Assembly (NCBI RefSeq): GCF_011516645.4
Contig: NZ_CP088285.1
Location: 8,202,501 to 8,266,500 of the forward strand
Reading direction: 5' to 3'
From: Bradyrhizobium septentrionale
GTDB taxonomy: Bacteria; Pseudomonadota; Alphaproteobacteria; Rhizobiales; Xanthobacteraceae
Length of the DNA stretch: 64,000 bases
The stretch's first letter is position 1. Each line of letters starts with the position of its first letter. A program made the translations under genes and the position numbers. Shown piece after piece: positions 1 through 8,386 of the stretch. Under the pieces are notes generated by a model that had not been told where the DNA came from, searched no databases, and worked only from the letters and a program-made list of their open reading frames with translations.

Positions 1-381
1 GCGGTGGCCCGGCGTCTCGATGAAGTCTTCACGCTGTTGCCCAAGCTCGCCGAGCGGCAGACCCAAATCGCTGCCAGCCTCTCCGGCGGCGAGCGGCGCA
101 TGGTCGGCATCGGCCGCGGCCTGATGATGAAGGGCACGGTGATGCTGATCGACGAACCGACGCTCGGCCTCGCCCCGATCATCATCGAGCAGATTTACGA
201 GGTGATCGCGCGGCTGAAGGCGAGCGGCCGCACCATCCTGCTGGTCGAGGAGAATCCGGCGCGCGTCGCCGACATCGCCGACCGCATTCACCTGCTCGAC
301 AACGGCGCCTTCGTCTGGTCGGGCGAACCGTCCGTCCTGCTACAGCGCGACGAGCTGCTCGCAACCTATCTCGGAGGCTGA
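1..381 (+). CDS. LivF-type ABC transporter ATP-binding protein (C-terminal part)
   Basis: This is the 3' part of an ATPase subunit of a branched-chain amino-acid-type (HAAT) importer; the Walker A half lies before the window. The ABC signature LSGGERRMVGIGRGL is at visible residues 26-40 and Walker B VMLIDEP at 46-52. It is followed by the LLVEEN switch region and a C-terminal tail typical of LivF. The gene is 4 bp from a LivH-type permease and 896 bp from a LivM-type permease, so the three belong to one operon. The product would energise uptake at the inner membrane. The substrate cannot be read from sequence; members of this family carry amino acids, urea, amides or aromatic acids. Confidence 0.93.
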   Translation, partial: AVARRLDEVFTLLPKLAERQTQIAASLSGGERRMVGIGRGLMMKGTVMLIDEPTLGLAPIIIEQIYEVIARLKASGRTILLVEENPARVADIADRIHLLDNGAFVWSGEPSVLLQRDELLATYLGG

Positions 382-385
382 TCAT

Positions 386-1270
386 TTGGAGATCATAGGA
401 CCCGTCATCGTCGCCGGGATCACCACCGGCGCCCTGTACGCGCTGGCGACGCTTGGCCTGTCGCTGGTCTGGGGCTCGCTCGGCATGCTCAACATGGCAC
501 ATGGCACGCTGTTGACGCTCGGCGGCTACGCGGCGTTCACGGCCGCCAGCCAGCTCGGCTTGCCGGTGCCGCTTGCGGTGCTTGCCGCAGCCGCGGTCGG
601 CGGCGCAATCGGCGCGCTAATCTTCATGCTGGTCGCCTATCCGCTGTCGCGCCGCAGCCCCGAAACCTTCGAGACCACCATCATGATCGCGACCTTCGGT
701 GTCGCGCTCACGCTCGAGAATACCGTGCTGCGGCTGTATGGCGGCCAGCCGCTTGGGCAGCCGCTCTCGGTCGGCGGCTCGATCAATCTCGGCGGCTTCG
801 TGCTGCCCTGGCAGAACCTCGTCATCATCGTCAGCGCCATCGCGCTGATGGGCGCCACCGCGTTGTTCCTCACCCGGACCAGGGCCGGTCGCGCCATTCG
901 CGCCACGGCGCAGAACCCGGATGCCGCCAAGCTAACGGGCGTCCCGGTGGCGCGGGTCTATCTGCAGGTCCTGATTCTATCAGGCATGCTCGCCGGCGTC
1001 TGCGGCGTGCTGGTCTCGTCGATCACCCAGCTCTCGCCGTCGCTCGGCGCCGATCCAATGCTGAAGGCCTTCATCATGTGCGTGGTCGCCGGGCTCGGCA
1101 ATCTGCCCGGCGCGATCATCACCTCGTTCGGTCTCGCCATCGTCGAGGCGCTGGTCCAGTTCCTGGCCGGTGCGCGCTGGGGTTTCCCGGCGCTGCTCGC
1201 CATCGTGATCCTGGTGCTCATTCGCCGGCCCGGCGGATTGTTCGGCCGGGTCGAAGTGCGACGGCTGTGA
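386..1270 (+). CDS. LivH-type branched-chain amino acid ABC permease
   Basis: A 294-aa hydrophobic inner-membrane permease of the LivH family with the usual length and about eight membrane segments. The N-terminal part contains GALYALATLGLSLVWGSLGM, a typical LivH opening, and the C-terminal part AFIMCVVAGLGNLPGA matches the family's cytoplasmic coupling region. The chosen start is TTG, preceded by GGAGG of the livF-like end, with only 4 bp between the genes. It would form a heterodimer with the LivM-type protein that follows 7 bp later. Confidence 0.93.
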   Translation: MEIIGPVIVAGITTGALYALATLGLSLVWGSLGMLNMAHGTLLTLGGYAAFTAASQLGLPVPLAVLAAAAVGGAIGALIFMLVAYPLSRRSPETFETTIMIATFGVALTLENTVLRLYGGQPLGQPLSVGGSINLGGFVLPWQNLVIIVSAIALMGATALFLTRTRAGRAIRATAQNPDAAKLTGVPVARVYLQVLILSGMLAGVCGVLVSSITQLSPSLGADPMLKAFIMCVVAGLGNLPGAIITSFGLAIVEALVQFLAGARWGFPALLAIVILVLIRRPGGLFGRVEVRRL

Positions 1271-1277
1271 GGTCGAT

Positions 1278-2315
1278 ATGAAACGCCAGGATCTCGCTCA
1301 TCTGCTGATCGGTCTCGTCGTCCTCGCCGCTTCGGTCGCGCTGCCGTTCTACGTCGACAGCCGCTACGTGATCGGCCAGGTCACGCTCGGCCTGTTCTAT
1401 GCCATCGTCGCCTCACAGTGGAATCTGCTGTTCGGTTTCTCCGGCGTGTTCTCGCTGGCGCAGATGGCCCTGTTCGGCTTCGGCGGCTACGCCACCGCGA
1501 TGCTGTGCTTCTATTTCGGCCTCAATGTCTGGGCCGCGATGCCGCTCGCGGCCATTGCGACCGTGCTGTTCAGCCTGGTGATCGGTGCCGCCTGCCTGCG
1601 CCTGAGCGGCGCCTATACCGCGCTGCTGACGCTCGCGGTTGCGCAGGTGATGTATCTGTTGATCGTCACCGACACCGACTGCTTCGTCATGGTCGGCACG
1701 CAGTGCCGGCAGCTCACCGGCGGCGCGGTGGGATTTGCCCGCTTCGGCGATCTCGGCACGCGCGCGATGTTCAAGGCCAAATACCTGGTCGCGGACTATG
1801 CGCTGGTGGTGGCGCTGTTCGCGGTCACGATGCTGTTCACCTGGGCCATCATCCGCGGCCCGATCGGGCTCGCCTTCCGCGCGCTGCGCGACAATCCCGG
1901 CTGCGCCATGGCGCGCGGCGTCAGCCGCTTCCAGATGCAGCTATTGGTGTTCGGCCTCTCGGCCTTCTTCACCGGGCTCGCAGGCGGGCTCTATGCCGCG
2001 CATTTCAACGCGATCGGCCCCGGCGTGCTGTCATTCTCGCAGCTGTTCTTCATCATCGCGATGGTGGTGGTAGGCGGCATCGGCCGCCTCTGGGGACCGC
2101 TGGTCGGCGCCATCGTACTGGTCGCCGCCGACGAAGCGATGCGCGAGATCGGGGAATTCCGCTCGCTCGGGCTCGGCATCATCATCGCCGCGGTGATGGT
2201 GCTGATGCCGAACGGCCTGATCGGCCTGTTCGAAAGCATTTGGGATCGATTGCGGCGGCTGCGCTCGCGCAGCCCCGCGGTGACAGCAGAAATATCCGGC
2301 GACACGCCGGCGTGA
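1278..2315 (+). CDS. LivM-type branched-chain amino acid ABC permease
   Basis: A 345-aa inner-membrane permease of the LivM family. Visible features are the N-terminal hydrophobic segments, the NLLFGFSGVFSLAQMALFG motif (family form NLxxGxxGxxSLGHAxFxG), and the late GPLVGAIVLV and MVLMPNGLIGLFE motifs. It is the last transporter gene of the visible operon. The GMC oxidoreductase gene starts 15 bp downstream on the same strand, so co-transcription is likely and the oxidoreductase may act on the imported compound. Confidence 0.93.
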   Translation: MKRQDLAHLLIGLVVLAASVALPFYVDSRYVIGQVTLGLFYAIVASQWNLLFGFSGVFSLAQMALFGFGGYATAMLCFYFGLNVWAAMPLAAIATVLFSLVIGAACLRLSGAYTALLTLAVAQVMYLLIVTDTDCFVMVGTQCRQLTGGAVGFARFGDLGTRAMFKAKYLVADYALVVALFAVTMLFTWAIIRGPIGLAFRALRDNPGCAMARGVSRFQMQLLVFGLSAFFTGLAGGLYAAHFNAIGPGVLSFSQLFFIIAMVVVGGIGRLWGPLVGAIVLVAADEAMREIGEFRSLGLGIIIAAVMVLMPNGLIGLFESIWDRLRRLRSRSPAVTAEISGDTPA

Positions 2316-2330
2316 CCAGTGGAGTGACAG

Positions 2331-3926
2331 ATGTACGATACGATCATCGTGGGCGCAGGCTCTGCCGGCTGCGTGCTGGCCAATCGGCTCTCTGCCGATC
2401 CCGCCCGCAAGGTGCTGGTGCTGGAGGCCGGCCGTGCCGCGCCGCTGGCGTCCGACATTCCCTCGGACTGGCCGACGATGTTCAACACGGCGGTCGATTG
2501 GGGCTTCTACACCGAGCCGCAGGCCGGCTGCCGCGGCCGCCGTGTGTTCTGGCCGCGCGGCAAGATGGTCGGCGGCTCCGGCGCGATGAATGCGATGATC
2601 TACATCCGCGGCCTGCCGTCCGACTATGACGGCTGGGAGAAGGCCGGTTGCACCGGCTGGGGCTGGCGCGACGTGCTGCCCGATTTCATCGCGTTCGAGA
2701 ACAACGCCGACTTCACCGACAGCCCCCTGCACGGCACCAGGGGCCCGCTCCATGTCGCTCACGTTCCGTTCGTCGACCCCAACGAGCGGCGCTGGCTCGA
2801 AGCCGCGAAAGCCGCCGGCCACGCACACAATCTCGACTTCAACGGCGAGAGCCAGGAAGGCGCGGGATTCTTCCAGTTCGTGATCAAGCAGGGCGAGCGG
2901 TTCGGAACCGGCAAGGCCTATCTGCGTCCGGCGCTGGAGCGCGCCAACCTTAAGGTCAAGACCGGCGTCCGCGTGATCCGCATTGTCATCGAAAAGGGCC
3001 GCGCCACCGGCGTCGAATATCTCGAAAACGGGCAGCTCAAGACCGCAAACGCATCCGGCGACATCGTGATGTCCTCCGGCGCGATCGGCTCCGCCCAGCA
3101 ATTGCTGCTGTCGGGCATCGGCCCCGCCGGCGAGCTGAAGGCCGTCGGGGTAGAGCCGGTGCACGACCTTCCCGGCATCGGCAAGGATCTCCAGGACCAC
3201 ATCAACATTCCCATCACGTTCTACACCAGGGAAAACATCGGCGTCGGCGCCTGGACCGACGAGAGCCTCGCGGCCAGCCTGAAGGAATGGCAGGAGAGCC
3301 GCAGCGGTCCCCGCTCCTCGCCCTGGGTCGCGGCAGGCGCGCATGTCCGCAGCCGCCCGGACGTCGAGCCCGATCTACAGCTCTATGGCGCCATCAGCCC
3401 GCACCGCGACTACGTCCGTTTCCTGTCCGCGAAGCCGGGCATCACGCTACATTCGACCTTGCAGCGGCCGAACAGCCGCGGCGAACTGAGGCTGCGCTCG
3501 ACCGACCCGCTCGAATATCCCGCGATTGATCCGCGCTACTTCTCGTCCGACGCCAGTGGCCAGGACATCGCAACCCTGGTGGAAGGCGTGCGGATCAACC
3601 GCCGCATCGCGGCGCAGTCGCCGCTGAAAGAGCTGATCGAGGGCGAAGTCACGCCGAGCGTGGAAGCGGTCAGCGACGCCGACATCGCCGACTACGTGCG
3701 CGGCCATTGCACGACGCTGTATCATGCCGCCTCGACATGCCGGATGGGCAACGATCGGATGGCCGTGGTCGATCCCACAAGCTTCAAGGTGCATGGCCTT
3801 GACGGCCTTCGGGTGGCCGACGCGTCCGTGATCCCGATCATGATCTCGGGCAATATCCAGACCCCGACGATCCTGATCGCCGAACGCGCCGCGGCCGCGA
3901 TCACCTCGACCGGGCGTGCAGCGTAG
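2331..3926 (+). CDS. GMC family FAD-dependent oxidoreductase (choline dehydrogenase-like)
   Basis: A 531-aa flavoprotein of the glucose-methanol-choline family, normal in length. The FAD dinucleotide motif GAGSAGCVLANRLS is at residues 8-21. The family signature around GGSGAMNAMIYIRG follows at about residue 80, a second signature SSGAIGSAQQLLLSGIGP at about 245, and the C-terminal catalytic region YHAASTCRMG near 465, with SGNIQTPT close to the end. It probably oxidises an alcohol to an aldehyde or ketone. Substrate is unknown; its place 15 bp after a Liv-type permease suggests that it belongs to a catabolic transporter operon. Confidence 0.92.
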   Translation: MYDTIIVGAGSAGCVLANRLSADPARKVLVLEAGRAAPLASDIPSDWPTMFNTAVDWGFYTEPQAGCRGRRVFWPRGKMVGGSGAMNAMIYIRGLPSDYDGWEKAGCTGWGWRDVLPDFIAFENNADFTDSPLHGTRGPLHVAHVPFVDPNERRWLEAAKAAGHAHNLDFNGESQEGAGFFQFVIKQGERFGTGKAYLRPALERANLKVKTGVRVIRIVIEKGRATGVEYLENGQLKTANASGDIVMSSGAIGSAQQLLLSGIGPAGELKAVGVEPVHDLPGIGKDLQDHINIPITFYTRENIGVGAWTDESLAASLKEWQESRSGPRSSPWVAAGAHVRSRPDVEPDLQLYGAISPHRDYVRFLSAKPGITLHSTLQRPNSRGELRLRSTDPLEYPAIDPRYFSSDASGQDIATLVEGVRINRRIAAQSPLKELIEGEVTPSVEAVSDADIADYVRGHCTTLYHAASTCRMGNDRMAVVDPTSFKVHGLDGLRVADASVIPIMISGNIQTPTILIAERAAAAITSTGRAA

Positions 3927-4001
3927 CACTCGCGCCGATCTCCCGAGCTCGTGTGCAAGAGGCGCTTCCGGCGGAAGCGCGTCTTGCTGTTGCCGCGGCG
4001 G

Positions 4002-4265
4002 TTACGCCTTCACCTTGGCGACCCGCCGCCCGCCGGCGTCGAGCGCGCCGAAGGTGCCCGCGATCATGTCCGGTGTCGGGATCATGCCGCCGAGCGACCA
4101 GTTTGCCGGCTCGCCTTCCTCGATCTTGACCCAGACGTTGCGGCGGAAGTCAGGGTTGCCCTGCCCCTCGATCTCGACCATCAGGTCGGTGACGCGCTCG
4201 AGCAGCACTTTCTTCTGCGCGACATCGAAGATGCCGCGGACGGTAGAAATGGTGACGTAAGGCAT
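4002..4265 (-). CDS. 4-oxalocrotonate tautomerase-like protein
   Basis: An 87-aa protein beginning MPYVTISTVRG. Pro-2, the general base of the tautomerase superfamily after removal of Met, is present, followed by the KKVLLERVTDLMVEIEGQGNP helix that is typical of the family. The upstream in-frame extension was rejected because the Pro must be N-terminal for catalysis. It is transcribed divergently from the GlxA-type regulator gene (150 bp between starts). Function in keto-enol tautomerisation is inferred from the family; substrate unknown. Confidence 0.85.
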   Translation of the reverse strand: MPYVTISTVRGIFDVAQKKVLLERVTDLMVEIEGQGNPDFRRNVWVKIEEGEPANWSLGGMIPTPDMIAGTFGALDAGGRRVAKVKA

Positions 4266-4417
4266 GGTCTCTCTCCATTGCTGAGGTGGTGACGACGCAA
4301 CGAAGATGGACCGGCGCGACACAACAAGGCAGTGGCCGATCGGACAGAGATCGGGCAATATCCGCCACGGCCCGAGTGCGCCGATCGGCCAGGATGACGG
4401 CAACGTCAGGAGATCTC

Positions 4418-5395
4418 ATGAAACTCGCGATCCTCGCCCTGGAAGGCTGCATGCAGTCGGCGGTCGCCGGCATCGCCGACATCCTCACCCTCGCCAACCA
4501 TGTGACGCAGCTGCGCGGCAGCAAGGCGCGCTTCAGCTGGCAGACACTCTCGCTCGACGGCAAGGCGGTGCGCGCGGGCGGCGGTAAGCTGCTCGCGGTC
4601 GACGGCGCCGTGAGCAGGCGGACGGCCAGCGACGCGATCATCGTGCCGGGCAGCCTGGTCGATCATCTGACCGCCGAGCGCCTGCAGCCGCAATATGACC
4701 GCGCCGGCGCCTGGCTGCGCCAGCAACATGCCGGCGGCAAGTTGATCGGCGCGTTCTGCAGCGGCGTGCTGCTGCTCGCCAATGCCGGCCTGCTCGATGG
4801 CCGCCGCGCCACCATCACCTGGTGGCTGCAGAGCGAGCTCCGCCGCCGCCATCCCAGGGTCGATCTCGCCAGCGACGCCGTCCTCACCCAGGCCGACCGC
4901 ATCGTCTGCGCCGCCGGCCCGATGTCGTGGGTCGATCTGCTGCTGCGGCTGATCGAGCTGGTCGAGGGCCCGGAGGTCGCAAAGGTCTGCGCCGACTATG
5001 CCGTGATCGACACCGCGCAGCGCACGCAAGCGATCTTCATGCCGCTTGGCTACATGCTCGCCCAGGACCCGCTGCTGATGAAGGCGGACATGCTGGTGCG
5101 CCGCACCGGCAAGGCGCCGATCACGGTGCGCCGCCTCGCGCATGCGCTGGGCCTCAGCGAACGCACGCTGAACCGCCGCTTCCGCCAGCTGACCCATGAG
5201 CCGCCGCAGGCCTTCATCATGCGCCGCCGCGTCGAGCACGCCCGCACGCTCCTGGAGACGACGACGCAGCCGATCAAGACCATCGCCCGCACCACCGGCT
5301 ACGAGGACGAAAGCAGCTTTCGCAAGGCCTTCCGCAAGCTCACGCTGCTGTCACCTCAGGCCTATCGCGCGCAGCGCAGCGGCCGCGCGGCTTGA
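4418..5395 (+). CDS. GlxA family transcriptional regulator (DJ-1/PfpI domain plus AraC HTH)
   Basis: A 325-aa two-domain regulator. Residues 1-190 form a DJ-1/PfpI-like amidase fold, with the nucleophile-elbow region IGAFCSGVLLLANAGLLDG near residues 107-125. The C-terminal 100 residues are an AraC-type double helix-turn-helix (LAHALGLSERTLNRRF and IARTTGYEDESSFRKAFRK). The start follows a CAGGAG ribosome-binding site. The divergently placed tautomerase gene is a plausible target. Family members sense small metabolites, often in arginine, betaine or carnitine catabolism; the ligand here is unknown. Confidence 0.9.
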   Translation: MKLAILALEGCMQSAVAGIADILTLANHVTQLRGSKARFSWQTLSLDGKAVRAGGGKLLAVDGAVSRRTASDAIIVPGSLVDHLTAERLQPQYDRAGAWLRQQHAGGKLIGAFCSGVLLLANAGLLDGRRATITWWLQSELRRRHPRVDLASDAVLTQADRIVCAAGPMSWVDLLLRLIELVEGPEVAKVCADYAVIDTAQRTQAIFMPLGYMLAQDPLLMKADMLVRRTGKAPITVRRLAHALGLSERTLNRRFRQLTHEPPQAFIMRRRVEHARTLLETTTQPIKTIARTTGYEDESSFRKAFRKLTLLSPQAYRAQRSGRAA

Positions 5396-5411
5396 GCGCC
5401 TAGGACTGAGC

Positions 5412-5500
5412 GCCGTAGGATGGGTAGAGCGCAGCGATACCCATCATCTCACATCTTGCGCCGGCACGATGGGTTTCGCTTCGCTCTAATCATCCTACGG
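5412..5500. repeat. Dispersed palindromic repeat, copy F1
   Basis: The element opens with CCGTAGGATGGGT and closes with CATCCTACGG, so its ends are inverted repeats. Inside it shares GAGCGCAGCGATACCCATC and GATGGGTTTCGC with copy F2 at 5963-6088. It lies just after the GlxA-type gene and before the 119-aa gene. Confidence 0.8.
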
Positions 5501-5543
5501 ACTCAACGCCAAATGTTGATTTCTCGGAGCAGGCTGCAGGCAA

Positions 5544-5903
5544 ATGACGAACGACCGCCGCGATCCGATTTTAGATGCCTTGAGGGGACGTAATCTCTCA
5601 GCAGTAGCCTTCGTGCAGGATTACCTGCAACTGCAATTTGATGGGCCTGTTCTTACCACGTTTGTTTGGCCGCGGATAATCACCCCGACCCTGACCGCAA
5701 CTTTCGGGATGCCCGTTTATCGAGACGCTCTTTGTGCCCAGATTGGAAAATCCGTTGCAGGTGGGTTCGTGGATGTGGAAGCGGCATTCCGCTTGTTCTT
5801 TGCCGACGGATCGATCATCGAAGTATCTTTGGCCGCGAGCGCTCGTCAGGGACCGGAGGCGATCGTGTTTCAGGACAGCAAAGGGAACCTCGTTGTCCTG
5901 TGA
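5544..5903 (+). CDS. Hypothetical protein, 119 aa, between two repeats
   Basis: I do not recognise this protein. It has no signal peptide or membrane segment. The N-terminal part (NLSAVAFVQDYLQLQFDGP) and the late FRLFFADGSIIEVSL strand look like a small alpha/beta protein. Its codons are visibly more A/T-rich than those of the genes on both sides. It sits alone between two copies of a palindromic repeat (5412-5500 and 5963-6088), which fits an acquired or mobilised segment. The start is ATG; no strong ribosome-binding site is seen. Confidence 0.65.
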   Translation: MTNDRRDPILDALRGRNLSAVAFVQDYLQLQFDGPVLTTFVWPRIITPTLTATFGMPVYRDALCAQIGKSVAGGFVDVEAAFRLFFADGSIIEVSLAASARQGPEAIVFQDSKGNLVVL

Positions 5904-5962
5904 TCTTACATTGAGGACACCGTCGGGGGCCGATGCTCCGCTCTCGTTGCACCCGGAATAGC

Positions 5963-6088
5963 GCGTAGGATGGGTGGAGCGCAGCGATACCCATCCTCTC
6001 GCACCTTGCGCAGGGGGCGATGGGTTTCGCGGAGTCTATCATCGGGCCGCGCGTTGCGCGGACCCGTTGGCTCTACCCATCCTACCGG
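5963..6088. repeat. Dispersed palindromic repeat, copy F2
   Basis: Second copy of the F repeat, with ends CGTAGGATGGGT and ACCCATCCTACC forming an inverted pair. It shares a long block with F1, then carries an extra GC-rich insertion (GGGCCGCGCGTTGCGCGGACCC) near its right end, broken here as GGGCCGCGCG-TTGCGCGGAC. Confidence 0.8.
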
Positions 6089-6107
6089 CTGCGGCGCCCG
6101 CCTGGCG

Positions 6108-7175
6108 TCACACCCGGAACAGCTTCGCGTAGCGCGCCTTGATCTCCTCGCTCTGCGCCTGCACCTGGGCCGGATCGGCCTTGAGCATCTTGAGCTTGTC
6201 GAGCGGCACGTGGCCGGCCTTTTCCTTCACCTTGCCGTGGAACGAGCGGTGCGCGAACTCGTCGGCCAGCAGCTGCTGGGTCTCGGCGCTGAAGAAGTAA
6301 CTCTGGAACAGCCGTGCGGCATTGGGGTTCGGCGCGTTCTTGAAGATGCCGCTCGGCACGATGATCAAGGGCGCGCCCTCAGTCGGATAGACCACCTCGA
6401 CCGGCTTGCCCTGATCCTTGGCCAGAACGAGATTATAGTCGTTGCCGTCGGCCATGACGGCGCGCTCGCCGAGCAGGATCTTCTTCGGCGGATCGGCCGC
6501 CGACTGCACCTGCATCACCCGCTGCTGCGCGAGCTTTTCCAGATAGGGCCAGCCGAGATCGCGCGCCAGCACGAAGGTCGCGGTCATGATCGCGCCGGAA
6601 TAGCCCGGGTGGCCCTTGACGATCTTGCCGCGCCATTTCGGATCGAGCAGGTCGGCGTAGCTCTTTGGCGCCTCCTCGCGCTTCACCTGTTCGGTGTTGT
6701 AGCCGATCACCTCGAACCAGGCGCAGGATGTCGCTGACGTGCCGTCGGGATCGACCTGGTCGGGAGGAAAATGCTTTGCCACCTCTTCCGGCAGATAGGC
6801 GGCGAGCCAGTCGTTCTTCTTCCAGTCGAGGTAATGGGCGGGATCGGTCGAGTTGGCGACGTCGACGGCATTGATGCCGCTGCCCTGCTCCTGCGCGATG
6901 CGCTGGAAAATCCGCTCCGCGCCGGAGCGCTCGACGCGGACGCTGATGCCGGGATATTTCTGCTCGAAATCGCGCGCGAGCCGCTCGGCCGTGTTCAGCT
7001 CAAGCGCGCTGTAGAACGAGATCTTGCCTTCCTTCTTGGCGGCCGCGATCAGCTCCGGCGTCACCGCCTCGGCCGGCGGCGCGGCGGCCCTTAACGGCTC
7101 GGCGAACACCATGCCAGCCGCGGTCGCCGCCGTCACCTTGAGCCAGTCGCGTCTCGACCATTTGCGGTCCTGCAT
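6108..7175 (-). CDS. Tat-exported ABC transporter substrate-binding protein (family 1, iron/phosphonate-like)
   Basis: A 355-aa periplasmic binding protein. A twin-arginine signal (SRRDWLK at residues 8-14, followed by a hydrophobic stretch and an Ala-rich cleavage region) directs it to the Tat pathway. The mature part starts with VTPELIAAAKKEGKISFYSAL, typical of family-1 solute-binding proteins related to Fe(III) or 2-aminoethylphosphonate binders. Later motifs GVNAVDVANSTD-like and YPTEGAPLIIVPSGI fit the same family. No permease or ATPase genes are adjacent, so it is an orphan within this window. Ligand unknown. Confidence 0.87.
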   Translation of the reverse strand: MQDRKWSRRDWLKVTAATAAGMVFAEPLRAAAPPAEAVTPELIAAAKKEGKISFYSALELNTAERLARDFEQKYPGISVRVERSGAERIFQRIAQEQGSGINAVDVANSTDPAHYLDWKKNDWLAAYLPEEVAKHFPPDQVDPDGTSATSCAWFEVIGYNTEQVKREEAPKSYADLLDPKWRGKIVKGHPGYSGAIMTATFVLARDLGWPYLEKLAQQRVMQVQSAADPPKKILLGERAVMADGNDYNLVLAKDQGKPVEVVYPTEGAPLIIVPSGIFKNAPNPNAARLFQSYFFSAETQQLLADEFAHRSFHGKVKEKAGHVPLDKLKMLKADPAQVQAQSEEIKARYAKLFRV

Positions 7176-7265
7176 TCCGTGCTCCCTGAGATCGGGCCGT
7201 TGACCGGCCGCGCCGTTGTTGTGCAGCGATGATAGATCATGATCGGCTAAGATATGCAGCAGTTT

Positions 7266-8324
7266 TCATCGCCAACTTTGGCGGAACACCCGCATCCAAT
7301 TGTCGAAGGCGATCTTGCGCAACGTGGCGTCATCGAAGCCGTGCGCGCGCAGGGCCTGGATCAGGTTTGGCAGATGACTGGCATCCCTGACCGGGAGGGG
7401 CATGAGCGCGCCATCGAAGTCGGACCCCAGCGCAACGTGGTCGTCCCCCATTCGTTCAACGAGGTAGCCGAGGTGATCGACCACCGTCTCGATCGGGATG
7501 TCCGGATCACGCTGCGCGTCCGGGCGCACTTCGGACACACTGAAGTTGAAACCCACGAGGCCGCCCGATGCCCTGACGGCGTCGAGTTGCCGGTCGGTCA
7601 GGTTGCGCGTCGCGCGGCAGATCGCATGCGCGCAGGCGTGGGTCGCCACGATGGGCGCGGTGCTGATCGCCGCGACGTCCCAGAAGCCGCGCTCGTTGAG
7701 GTGAGACACGTCGACCAGGACGCCGAGCTGGTTGCAGGCCTTCACAAGCGATTTCCCAGCGTCCGTCAAACCGGGACCGGTGTCGGGAGAACGCGGAAAG
7801 GCGAACGGCACGCCATGGCCGAAGATATTGGGCCGGCTCCAGACCGGGCCGAGCGAGCGCAGGCCACGGGCGTAGAGCTGCTCCAGCCCGTCCAGATCGG
7901 CGCCGATCGCTTCGGCGCCCTCCAGATGCAAGACGATCGCGAACACGGCATCTTCGCGCGCCGCCTCGATCTCATCCACGGTTCGCGCCCATCGGATGTT
8001 TCCGCCGGCGCGGGCCACCATGGTCTCCAGCGCACTCAATTGCGCATTGATGGTGCGGCGCGCGTAAGTCGGATCGAGCGGGTCGGCAAGACGGACCTCG
8101 TAGCCGTCAGCCGTTCGCGTGACACCGCCCTCCCGCGGATGTTCCGCCCCGGCGAACATCGCGAACAGACCGCCGATCATGCCACCTTCGCGCGCGCGCG
8201 ACAGGTCGAGGTGGCCTTGCTCCGAGCGCATCAAAAAATCGCGCCCGCCTTCCCGGTATTCGGCGAGGTGTTGAACGGCGTCATTGTGGCCATCGAAGAT
8301 CGCAACCTTGCCGCTTGCCTGCAC
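7266..8324 (-). CDS. Membrane dipeptidase, peptidase M19 family
   Basis: A 352-aa zinc peptidase of the renal-dipeptidase family. The metal-binding HND (IFDGHNDAV) is at residues 13-15. The bridging Glu appears in HLEGAEAIG, further ligands in DVSHLNERGFWDV and ATHACAHAI, and the C-terminal region carries HVALGSDFDGAL. The length matches bacterial M19 enzymes, which hydrolyse dipeptides, including D-amino-acid-containing ones. It lacks a clear signal peptide. It lies 62 bp downstream of the histidine kinase on the same strand and could be co-transcribed. Confidence 0.92.
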   Translation of the reverse strand: MQASGKVAIFDGHNDAVQHLAEYREGGRDFLMRSEQGHLDLSRAREGGMIGGLFAMFAGAEHPREGGVTRTADGYEVRLADPLDPTYARRTINAQLSALETMVARAGGNIRWARTVDEIEAAREDAVFAIVLHLEGAEAIGADLDGLEQLYARGLRSLGPVWSRPNIFGHGVPFAFPRSPDTGPGLTDAGKSLVKACNQLGVLVDVSHLNERGFWDVAAISTAPIVATHACAHAICRATRNLTDRQLDAVRASGGLVGFNFSVSEVRPDAQRDPDIPIETVVDHLGYLVERMGDDHVALGSDFDGALMPLPVRDASHLPNLIQALRAHGFDDATLRKIAFDNWMRVFRQSWR

Positions 8325-8386
8325 CGTGCTGCCCTCTCGTCCAACTTGCCTCGCTCAGGCTACGGCAACGCTGACGAGTCCACACC

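Noticed and set aside
2031..3344. Long open frames opposite to and overlapping the GMC oxidoreductase gene
   Set aside because: They mirror a gene with clear family motifs; high G+C sequence often keeps the opposite strand open. No domain is visible in them.
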